A stretch of DNA of 32,349 bases, from NCBI GenBank assembly GCA_022790615.1, contig JAAVXK010000111.1:1-32349 (forward strand), in the 5' to 3' direction. Of this stretch, positions 16,106 to 22,148 are shown piece after piece. This stretch comes from Lachnospiraceae bacterium (GTDB lineage: Bacteria > Bacillota > Clostridia > Lachnospirales > Lachnospiraceae). The translations under genes were made by a program, and so were the position numbers. How positions within the stretch are numbered: position 1 is the stretch's first letter; the number at the start of each line of letters is the position of its first letter. Under the pieces are notes generated by a model. The model was not told the DNA's origin and made no database searches. It saw only the letters and a list, made by a program, of their open reading frames with translations.

Positions 16106-16861
16106 TTACTCCATCACATCCGACATGTCGTACATTCCCGGCGCCTTGCCGCACAGATACCTTGCTCCGGCAATCGCTCCCTTCGCAAATATTTTTTTGG
16201 AGTACGCCGTGTGGGATATTGTAATTACCTCGTCTGTTCCGGCAAATATGACGTCGTGTTCGCCGACAATGTTTCCGCCGCGCACGGCCGATATTCCCAT
16301 TTCCTTTTTATCGCGTTTCTTTCGCACGCCGCTTCTGTCGTACACATATTCATATGCGCCGTTCATCTCCTCGTTCATCGCATCCGCAAGGGACAAGGCC
16401 GTGCCTGACGGCGCGTCTAGTTTCTGGTTATGGTGTTTTTCGACTATCTCAATGTCAAAGCCCTCCGGAGCCAGTCTTACAACCGCCTGCTTTAAAAGCT
16501 TCATCAGGACATTAACGCCGATGGACATATTGGCGGAGCGAAGAACCGCGCAGGTTTTGGACAGTTCCTCTATTCTGCCGAGTATATCGTCTGATAGTCC
16601 CGTGGTGCATATGACAACCGGTTTTCTGTGCTTCTCACAATAATCGATTACCTTGCCGACAACGGCCGCCGTAGAGAAATCTATAATAACATCAAATCCG
16701 ACGTTAACCTCGTCGATTGACGGAAACACCGGGTAACTGTTCTCAATACCGTCGTAGACGTCCACGCCGGCGGAAATGCACACGCTGTCATCCTGACTGA
16801 CAAGCTCCGTTATCACCTGCCCCATCTTTCCGTTACAGCCATTCATCAATATATTAACCAT
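16106..16861 (-). CDS. dapB: 4-hydroxy-tetrahydrodipicolinate reductase
   Basis: 251 residues, ATG 16861 after AGAGGT. The N-terminal Rossmann loop is MNGCNGKMGQ (6-15). The catalytic region EKHHNQKLDAPSGTA (141-155) carries the His pair, the Lys and the PSGTA loop that bind the substrate. The enzyme reduces the DapA product with NAD(P)H, the second committed step of lysine and diaminopimelate synthesis. It lies 151 bases after dapA and belongs to the same lysine-riboswitch transcript. A small A/T-rich hairpin (16969-16988) in the gap has no T run, so the two genes are probably read together. Confidence 0.97.
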   Translation of the reverse strand: MVNILMNGCNGKMGQVITELVSQDDSVCISAGVDVYDGIENSYPVFPSIDEVNVGFDVIIDFSTAAVVGKVIDYCEKHRKPVVICTTGLSDDILGRIEELSKTCAVLRSANMSIGVNVLMKLLKQAVVRLAPEGFDIEIVEKHHNQKLDAPSGTALSLADAMNEEMNGAYEYVYDRSGVRKKRDKKEMGISAVRGGNIVGEHDVIFAGTDEVITISHTAYSKKIFAKGAIAGARYLCGKAPGMYDMSDVME

Positions 16862-16968
16862 GTACTTTACCTCTTTCTTTTACTGTTTTAGTAATCATCT
16901 GACTTAAAATTTTACCTTCGAATATGCGGTTTTACTTCGGTTATACGGTCTTTGCACAGAGCCAGCGC

Positions 16969-16988
16969 CTGTTATATTCCTATAACAG
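16969..16988 (-). repeat. Small hairpin in the dapA-dapB gap
   Basis: Perfect CTGTTATA/TATAACAG stem with a four-base loop (TTCC on the plus strand). No T run follows, so it is more likely an mRNA stability or processing element than a terminator. Confidence 0.5.
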
Positions 16989-17012
16989 TATTACCTGCAA
17001 AGATTCACTTAT

Positions 17013-17906
17013 TCACTGCGCAAGTGTAATACCAACCTTCTTCATCTCCTGTGCAAGTATCCCGGCTTTTGCCTCGTCCATCTCGGTAAGCGGCAGTCTG
17101 AGCGGTCCGACGTCCAGTCCCATAAGATTCATCGCTTTCTTTACCGGTATCGGATTAACCTCCGAAAACAGCGCGTTAATAAGCGGAATATATGCAATCT
17201 GGAGTTTTCTGCTCTTTACAACGTCGTTTGCAAGATAGCTTGCGACAATTTCATGCGTCTTCTGCGGTTCTATGTTGGAAAGGACGGATATTACTCCCTT
17301 TCCGCCAAGCGACAGAATCGGCACAATCTGGTCGTCGTTTCCCGAATATACGTCAAGGTCTCCCTGCGTCAGATGCATCAGCTCGGCCACCTGGGATATA
17401 TCGCCGTTGGCCTCCTTAACGGCTACAATATTATCGACCTCCTTAGCAAGCTCGGCCATCGTGCCATTGGCTATGTTAACGCCCGTCCGCCCCTTTATGT
17501 TGTAGAGGATTACCGGTATGCCGACGCTTTTTGCTATCGTCGTAAAATGCTGCTTAAGCCCCTTCTGCGTTGCTTTGTTATAATATGGCGATACTACGAG
17601 AAGACCGTCTGCTCCGCGTTTCTCAGCCTCCTGCGACAGGTATACCGCAGTCTGCGTACAGTTTGAACCCGTTCCCGCAATGACTGGAATCCTTTTCTTC
17701 GTACATGCCGCAACTACGCTGATACACTCAAGATGCTCCTCGTGCGTAAGCGTGGACGCCTCGCCTGTCGTTCCGCATACAATAATGGCGTCCGTTCCCC
17801 CCTTAATCTGGAATTCGGTAATCTCCTCCAGTTTCTCATAATTTACTTCTCCATTTGCCTTCATCGGCGTTACAAGCGCAACGCCCGCTCCCTCAAATAT
17901 TGACAT
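17013..17906 (-). CDS. dapA: 4-hydroxy-tetrahydrodipicolinate synthase
   Basis: 297 residues, ATG 17906 after AAGGAGGG. The Schiff-base lysine is Lys164 in VAVKEANGD; GTTGE (45-49) and Tyr135 of the catalytic triad are present. The usual YNVPGRTG loop reads YNIKGRTG here, with Lys in place of Pro, while Tyr, Arg and Gly are kept. It condenses pyruvate with aspartate semialdehyde, the entry to the diaminopimelate pathway. It is the first gene after the lysine riboswitch, followed by dapB, so both fall when lysine is high; its product finally serves DapF and MurE encoded in the operon at 5969-9792. Confidence 0.97.
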   Translation of the reverse strand: MSIFEGAGVALVTPMKANGEVNYEKLEEITEFQIKGGTDAIIVCGTTGEASTLTHEEHLECISVVAACTKKRIPVIAGTGSNCTQTAVYLSQEAEKRGADGLLVVSPYYNKATQKGLKQHFTTIAKSVGIPVILYNIKGRTGVNIANGTMAELAKEVDNIVAVKEANGDISQVAELMHLTQGDLDVYSGNDDQIVPILSLGGKGVISVLSNIEPQKTHEIVASYLANDVVKSRKLQIAYIPLINALFSEVNPIPVKKAMNLMGLDVGPLRLPLTEMDEAKAGILAQEMKKVGITLAQ

Positions 17907-17955
17907 AATACACCCTCCTTAAAAATAATTCCTCAAACTTTCTTTACACAGCCTC

Positions 17956-17975
17956 GCGCATCCTTAGCGGAGCGC
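17956..17975 (-). repeat. Dispersed hairpin repeat, copy 1 (dapA leader)
   Basis: A 20-base sequence able to fold as GCGC.TCC / GGA.GCGC. It recurs with one mismatch at 21329-21348 in the leader of apt. Both copies lie in the same orientation relative to the downstream minus-strand gene, and both are flanked by a similar A/T-rich tail (TTTT.TA.AATA on the plus strand). Confidence 0.7.
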
Positions 17976-18018
17976 TTTTGTATAATAGGAAATTGAAAGC
18001 ATTTTCTATTATACAAAA
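17976..18018. repeat. 13-bp perfect inverted repeat after the riboswitch terminator
   Basis: TTTTGTATAATAG at 17976-17988 and its exact complement at 18006-18018, with a 17-base spacer. One arm continues the T run of the lysine riboswitch terminator; the other abuts the dispersed hairpin repeat. Each arm carries TATAAT, but I see no fitting -35 box on either strand. Confidence 0.75.
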
Positions 18019-18042
18019 ACAAGCCGGCACAAAAGCGCCGGC
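18010..18042 (-). terminator. Terminator of the lysine riboswitch
   Basis: An 8-bp GC-rich stem (GCCGGCGC with GTGCCGGC, loop TTTT, 18023-18042) followed on the minus strand by TTGTTTTTG. It lies directly after the aptamer, as expected for lysine-controlled attenuation of dapA-dapB. Confidence 0.85.
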
Positions 18043-18065
18043 CCAATAATTATAAATCAACACAA

Positions 18066-18230
18066 CCGATAGCACTCCATCAAACTGATGACAGTCATAA
18101 GATTATTCACCTTATGCCCAGAAAGAAAGGCTTCAGGTCCTTTCCCCTTCGGCGTACCTCCCTTTCACATCCTTCACATGTACCTGAATACAATCCGGAA
18201 TGTTAATAATGATTAACGCACCTCTATCAC
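18066..18230 (-). promoter_or_regulatory. Lysine riboswitch (L box)
   Basis: On the minus strand the aptamer begins with GATAGAGGTGCG (18217-18228). It continues with GTGAAAGGGAGGT and CGCCGAAGG, TGGGCAT and GACTGTCAT, and closes with GCTATC (18068-18073) pairing to the start. These are the conserved core pieces of the L box. Its position before dapA-dapB and its terminator fit switch-off by lysine. Confidence 0.93.
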
Positions 18231-18255
18231 AATATATATTATTAACTTAATTAGA

Positions 18256-18284
18256 ACAATACCATCTGAAAGCCTGTTTGTCAA
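18256..18284 (-). promoter_or_regulatory. Promoter of the lysine riboswitch-dapA-dapB transcript
   Basis: Perfect -35 TTGACA (18279-18284), 17-base spacer, -10 TATTGT (18256-18261). Transcription would begin about 20 bases before the aptamer. The -35 box lies right beside the stop codon of the upstream gene (18286-18288). Confidence 0.8.
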
Positions 18285-18285
18285 G

Positions 18286-18783
18286 CTATGATTTTAATTG
18301 TTTTATCTGCCTTATCTCTGACACGATATCAATATGCTGAATCAGTTCCTTGGGAACATATTTTCCAGTCATTATCAGGCTTATATCGCCGCCGCAGCGC
18401 TCTATGAGCCTGTATAAATCCTGAATCGTCAGCACACCGATATCCAACAGCCCAAGCACCTCGTCAAGGACAAGCAAATCGCACTCTCCGGTCTCAACGA
18501 CCTTGTTTGCAAAATGAAAACCATTCACCATATTCTGTTTCTCTTCCTCCTGCCTGTCAGGCTCAAGGTTCTCGTAAAGTTCGTCTTCCTTTTCAAAACA
18601 GAATACTTTCATATCCGGTTCAAGTCTTTCTATGCAGGTGTAATCGTCAAGATTCCTTCCTTTCAGAAACCTTATGAATACAACCCTCCTGCCTGCGCTT
18701 ACAGCTCTTATACTCTGACCGATTGCAGCCGAGGTCTTTCCTTTCCCCTCGCCATATATTACCTGAATCGCGTTATCTTCCAT
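18286..18783 (-). CDS. cobO: Corrinoid (cob(I)alamin) adenosyltransferase, CobA/CobO type
   Basis: 165 residues from ATG 18783, which has GGAGG seven bases upstream; the longer open frame to 18933 is not protein-like. The P-loop GEGKGKTSAAIG (11-22) binds ATP in the inverted manner of this family, and VVFIRFLKGR, CDLLVLDEVLGLLDIG and ISLIMTGKYVPKELI follow the family order. It transfers the adenosyl group of ATP to reduced corrinoid, giving coenzyme B12. No other cobalamin gene is near, so it may serve salvage. It has its own promoter and a roughly 100-base structured leader without a recognisable cobalamin riboswitch. Confidence 0.93.
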   Translation of the reverse strand: MEDNAIQVIYGEGKGKTSAAIGQSIRAVSAGRRVVFIRFLKGRNLDDYTCIERLEPDMKVFCFEKEDELYENLEPDRQEEEKQNMVNGFHFANKVVETGECDLLVLDEVLGLLDIGVLTIQDLYRLIERCGGDISLIMTGKYVPKELIQHIDIVSEIRQIKQLKS

Positions 18784-18881
18784 AATATCCTCCAAGTAGT
18801 ATCCGCTTATACCCGCATGAGACGAGTCAGGACTACATGACCGCGCCCGCCTTTGGCAATTGCCGCGGGATGTTTGATTCA
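18784..18881 (-). other. Structured leader of the corrinoid adenosyltransferase gene
   Basis: The predicted leader is GC-rich and can fold: CCCGC/GCGGG around GGCAATTGCC (about 18847-18873), and GTAGT/ACTAC enclosing GACTCGTCTC (about 18795-18836). I find no B12-box consensus. It shares GCCAAAGGCGG with a hairpin in the apt leader (near 21254-21270). Confidence 0.4.
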
Positions 18882-18887
18882 GAGAAC

Positions 18888-18916
18888 ATTCTATCATACG
18901 TAAACATAAAATGCAA
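18888..18916 (-). promoter_or_regulatory. Promoter of the corrinoid adenosyltransferase gene
   Basis: -35 TTGCAT (18911-18916), 17-base spacer, -10 TAGAAT (18888-18893) on the minus strand, just beyond the end of the SSB-like gene. Confidence 0.6.
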
Positions 18917-18926
18917 ATACTGTAAT

Positions 18927-19580
18927 TCAACATTCGGAGATTGATTCCTGTACATACTCCAGCTTACTTACGGATACCTCGTACGCTATGCGCTTCTCAA
19001 CTTCATCTTCAGATATTTTTTTCTGATACTCCCTGCTCTGGATTCTCCCCCAAACCTGTACATGGCCGCCGACTTCAAACGTCTCGGCAAACCTTGCGTT
19101 TCTTCCCCAGCAAATGCATGGCACATAATCCGACTTTCCATACGACCTGTTAACTGCGAGCAGAACGTCCGCAATTTCACGTCCAAGAGGCGTTTTTCTG
19201 TAAATAGGAGGTTTACAGATATATCCGTCAAGGAATATCTGATTCGGTTTGTGTACATCTTCATCCTCATCCTTGTCCTCTGATATGGCAAGTTCCCTGA
19301 CAAACACGGAAAGAACAAGCCTGTTCTTTGTCTCATCGTGTCTGTTATATGACCTGAACTGTCCCGTCGCCTCAAGATAACATCCCCTGTAATCCTTTGA
19401 GACGTCCGTTAACCTATCGGATATCATAAGCGGAATGATATCATACGTGTCACTAAGTCTCGGCACAGAAAGCTCCAACGTATAAAAGCCTTCTCCATAT
19501 ACCTCGTGGCTGAATTTAAATTCACTGACTACTGTTCCTGAAATACTCACCTGATTATTAGTAAAAATTTTATCTGGCAT
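18927..19580 (-). CDS. SSB-like protein with two OB-fold domains
   Basis: 217 residues from ATG 19580, which follows AAGGAG; a TTG eight codons earlier lacks a site. The N-terminal half (NNQVSISGTVVSEFKFSHEV, then YLEATGQFRSYN) reads as one OB fold. The second half (NQIFLDGYICKPPIYRKTPLGREIADVLLAVNR, given by its ends NQIFL and AVNR, then YVPCICWGRNARFAE and GGHVQVWGRIQSREY) is a clear single-stranded-DNA-binding fold. An acidic linker (SEDKDEDEDV) joins them. Ordinary SSB has one OB fold and an acidic C-terminal tip; here the tip is missing. It may bind single-stranded DNA outside the main replisome. Two-domain proteins of this kind occur in Clostridia with no assigned role that I know. Confidence 0.75.
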   Translation of the reverse strand: MPDKIFTNNQVSISGTVVSEFKFSHEVYGEGFYTLELSVPRLSDTYDIIPLMISDRLTDVSKDYRGCYLEATGQFRSYNRHDETKNRLVLSVFVRELAISEDKDEDEDVHKPNQIFLDGYICKPPIYRKTPLGREIADVLLAVNRSYGKSDYVPCICWGRNARFAETFEVGGHVQVWGRIQSREYQKKISEDEVEKRIAYEVSVSKLEYVQESISEC

Positions 19581-19631
19581 AACCTTCTCTCCTTCTTCGT
19601 TCAAATGTACTTTGATTGATTTATGAGATTA

Positions 19632-19660
19632 ATTATATTCCATATTCTTACATTTGTAAA
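19632..19660 (-). promoter_or_regulatory. Promoter of the SSB-like gene
   Basis: -35 TTTACA (19655-19660), 17-base spacer, perfect -10 TATAAT (19632-19637) on the minus strand; the leader is about 45 bases. Confidence 0.75.
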
Positions 19661-19769
19661 CAGCTATTTAGAAAATAATGGCATTATCGCAGTATTTCAT
19701 TCGACAATAATCGAAATTATTCAAATTTATTCATAATTCTTCACAAATTCCAACATCATATTAACAAGA

Positions 19770-20426
19770 TTATGAATGGCTTTTTTTTTCAAATGCAGGG
19801 TAGTCTTGCGACGCCGAATCATCCGCCTTGTCCGATATTGCCCTGACAACTATATATGGCACATTGTTAAGATAAGCCGCCTGACCGATTGCCGCTCCCT
19901 CCATCTCTGTACAGAATCCGCCAAATTGCGATTTAATCTTATGTTTGACACTATTGTCGGCGACGAACTGGTCTCCACTCACAACCCTTCCCTTAAATAC
20001 CCCTATGTCAGAACATGCATTTTTACACGCGTTATAGGCCGAATCAATAAGCTTTTCATCGGCAGGAAACGACAACACATCCATTCTTGGTATCTGCCCC
20101 GGCTCATAGCCGAATGCAACGGCGTCCACATCATGTTGAAGCGTATCCGTCGACAGAACGATATCCCCTATATTAATATCATTATTAAGGGAACCTGCTA
20201 TTCCCGTATTAATAATTGCCCCTACCTGAAATTCATCCGCAAGTATCTGGGTACATACCGCTGCGTTAACCTTTCCAATACCGGATTTTACAACTACAAC
20301 ATTTTTTCCACACAAAACTCCCTTATAAAAATCCATCGAGGCCTTACTTATAATTGCGGTGTCTGTCATCGCATCCTTAAGCCTGCTTACCTCCTCGTCC
20401 ATAGCTCCTATAATACCTATAACCAT
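19770..20426 (-). CDS. mtnN: 5'-methylthioadenosine/S-adenosylhomocysteine nucleosidase, C-terminus frameshifted
   Basis: 218 residues as read. Catalytic residues are present: Glu in GAMDEEV (11-12), Glu in TEMEGAA (176), Asp in RAISDKAD (199). The enzyme cleaves MTA and SAH to adenine plus the thio-ribose, clearing inhibitors of SAM-dependent reactions. The frame ends early (PAFEKKSHS). A run of nine A (19781-19789) encodes the Lys pair; with eight A the protein continues as KKAIHNLVNMMLEFVKNYE to a stop at 19727-19729, giving 232 residues, the normal family size and sequence. The last helix is thus lost by a one-base slip, which may be real, a sequencing error, or corrected by polymerase slippage. 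apt lies just upstream and can recapture the adenine. Confidence 0.93.
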   Translation of the reverse strand: MVIGIIGAMDEEVSRLKDAMTDTAIISKASMDFYKGVLCGKNVVVVKSGIGKVNAAVCTQILADEFQVGAIINTGIAGSLNNDINIGDIVLSTDTLQHDVDAVAFGYEPGQIPRMDVLSFPADEKLIDSAYNACKNACSDIGVFKGRVVSGDQFVADNSVKHKIKSQFGGFCTEMEGAAIGQAAYLNNVPYIVVRAISDKADDSASQDYPAFEKKSHS

Positions 20427-20497
20427 TGAATTTCCTGCCTTTCTGAATGTTTATCATATAAAACGCCCAAACTTTGCAATGAACAGACTAATCTTAA

Positions 20498-20583
20498 GAT
20501 ACCGGAGGCAAAAGGTCAGACGCTTTTTGCCCTGCATGGAACGGCATAACTACCGGCAAAGTGCGCAGCCATTCGCAGGTATC
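20498..20583 (-). other. Structured intergenic element between apt and mtnN
   Basis: Outer stem GATACC/GGTATC (20498-20503 with 20578-20583) encloses two sub-stems: GGCAAAA/TTTTGCC (20507-20513 with 20525-20531) and CCTGC/GCAGG (20531-20535 with 20575-20579, inner ends approximate). It looks like a multi-branch RNA or a palindromic intergenic repeat. It lies about 70 bases before mtnN in a 223-base gap. I recognise no known family. Confidence 0.5.
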
Positions 20584-20649
20584 ATAATATTAGCAATATA
20601 TTTATCGCAAAGTTCGGGTTACATACCCCGCTGGCTAAAATATGTACAT

Positions 20650-21174
20650 CTATTTGCCGTCATAACGTATAACCGAGTCAACATCATAATCCTTAAGCCT
20701 TTCTCTACCGTTAAGCCCCGCAAGCTCCATCAGGAATACTATTTTAACTACAACTCCTCCAAGCTCCTCAATCAGACCCGCTATTGCCTCAATTGTACCC
20801 CCTGTTGCAATAAGGTCGTCTATTATCACAACCTTCTGCCCGGGTTGAATCGCATCCCTGTGAATCTCGACAATCTCACTTCCATATTCAAGCTCATATT
20901 CGGCCGATACCGTTTCCCTTGGAAGCTTGCCTTTTTTTCTGACCATAATGAATCCCTTGTTAAGCTCGTATGCAACCGGCATTCCAAATACGAATCCCCT
21001 TGATTCCGGTCCTGCCACAACATCAAAATCAACGCCTTCAAGCTTCTCCAAAATTCCGTCAATGGCAAGCTTTAAGCCGTCCCTGTCCTGCACAACGCTG
21101 GTAACGTCCCTGAATATTATGCCTTTCTCAGGAAAATCCGGTATACTTATCACATAGTCTTCTACTTTCTTCAT
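20650..21174 (-). CDS. apt: Adenine phosphoribosyltransferase
   Basis: 174 residues, ATG 21174 with GGGAGG upstream. PDFPEKGIIFRDVTSV near the start and GPESRGFVFG in the middle are family marks, and the PRPP loop VVIIDDLIATGGT lies at about 115-127. It makes AMP from adenine and PRPP. The next gene downstream, mtnN, releases adenine from MTA and SAH, so the pair closes the salvage loop. They are 223 bases apart with a structured element between, so joint transcription is not certain. Confidence 0.96.
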   Translation of the reverse strand: MKKVEDYVISIPDFPEKGIIFRDVTSVVQDRDGLKLAIDGILEKLEGVDFDVVAGPESRGFVFGMPVAYELNKGFIMVRKKGKLPRETVSAEYELEYGSEIVEIHRDAIQPGQKVVIIDDLIATGGTIEAIAGLIEELGGVVVKIVFLMELAGLNGRERLKDYDVDSVIRYDGK

Positions 21175-21204
21175 CCCCTAATACCTCCCTTATCATTACA
21201 TGAT

Positions 21205-21234
21205 TTTATATTGTCATATTGTATATAATAACAA
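21205..21234 (-). promoter_or_regulatory. Promoter of apt
   Basis: -35 TTGTTA (21229-21234), 18-base spacer, -10 TATAAA (21205-21210) on the minus strand; leader of about 25 bases. The hairpin ATCCGCC/GGCGGAT (about 21252-21269) lies upstream of it. Confidence 0.55.
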
Positions 21235-21301
21235 ATTCCGCTTTTTAAGATTATCCGCCTTTGGCGGATTGCTGTAAGGTTTACGTTAAATATAACAAAG
21301 A

Positions 21302-21317
21302 ATGCAGCGAACTGCAT
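21302..21317 (-). terminator. Hairpin with UUCG tetraloop downstream of the HD gene
   Basis: ATGCAG-TTCG-CTGCAT on the minus strand, followed by TCTTTGTTAT. The very stable tetraloop and T-rich tail suit a terminator for the ilvE-HD transcript. Confidence 0.6.
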
Positions 21318-21328
21318 ACCGCGCGAGT

Positions 21329-21348
21329 GCGCATCCTCAGCGGAGCGC
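21329..21348 (-). repeat. Dispersed hairpin repeat, copy 2 (upstream of apt)
   Basis: Same 20-base hairpin as at 17956-17975 with one difference (C for T in the loop). On the plus strand it is followed by TTTTTAAATAATA. It lies between the HD gene and apt, upstream of the apt promoter. Confidence 0.7.
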
Positions 21349-21443
21349 TTTTTAAATAATAAAATGGCCTGCAACACAACTGAATGAAACAGACCATATA
21401 TTTGAAACTACGGGCAATTACCCAAAAGCATCTGTGATTATTA

Positions 21444-22148
21444 CTACAGGATATTTGACCCCATATTTTCAAAATCAAACGTCGTTTGCATCTGTCTTAA
21501 GAGACGCCCGTAAAAATCTACGCACATGTCTATCTTTTCAAGCCACATCTTCCTTGCCGTATCGGTACCGCATATGCGCTCACGGGAGCTTTCTGCACGC
21601 CGCAGCCTATCATGGCATATATCTATAATCTCTTTTGCCGGACGCTCCCCAATATCATGATATCCCCATGTACACATACGCATTGCGTCAAAACGGTCAA
21701 TATCATCCGCATCCCGCACACTAAGCTCAAATGAAGTCGCTTCCGGCAGTAATTCATACTTATCATGAATAAGAATGGCATTATAAATACTCTTCGACAT
21801 ACTTTTATCAAAACCTATCCTGTCCAAATAAAGCCTTGCAATCTCAGCGCTTATTAGAGGATGTCGTTTCAAATCTTCCATACTGCGGCACTCGGGATAT
21901 CCGGCATCATGCAGAAGACACGCGATAAACATTGGCGTTTCGGGCATATGTTCCTGCTCCGCTATCCTTTTTCCAATGGAAGCTACCCTCAGACTATGCT
22001 CGTATCTATATAGCATATCATAACGCCCCGAATCAGGCTCTAATATGCTCCTTAACAAATCAAGCGTCTGTCCGGCCGCATCGTCGCGGGGTTCCTGCCT
22101 CATAATAATACTTTTTACTCTATATGATAAATTAACACACGCCGTCAT
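21444..22148 (-). CDS. HD-domain metal-dependent phosphohydrolase
   Basis: 234 residues from ATG 22148, whose A overlaps the ilvE stop (TGATG); a GTG one codon earlier is possible. The HD signature is complete: His51 (YEHSLRVA), His80-Asp81 (LLHDAGYPE), His96, His128 and Asp146 (VRDADDIDRFDAM). This single-domain protein probably hydrolyses a phosphate ester or nucleotide, but the substrate is not evident. The stop/start overlap with ilvE means translational coupling. The last 30 residues (QMQTTFDFENMGSNIL) are outside the fold. Confidence 0.85.
   Translation of the reverse strand: MTACVNLSYRVKSIIMRQEPRDDAAGQTLDLLRSILEPDSGRYDMLYRYEHSLRVASIGKRIAEQEHMPETPMFIACLLHDAGYPECRSMEDLKRHPLISAEIARLYLDRIGFDKSMSKSIYNAILIHDKYELLPEATSFELSVRDADDIDRFDAMRMCTWGYHDIGERPAKEIIDICHDRLRRAESSRERICGTDTARKMWLEKIDMCVDFYGRLLRQMQTTFDFENMGSNIL

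Noticed and set aside
18784-18881. Cobalamin riboswitch before the corrinoid adenosyltransferase
   Set aside because: The leader is too short and I could not find the B12-box core; kept only as an unclassified structured leader.
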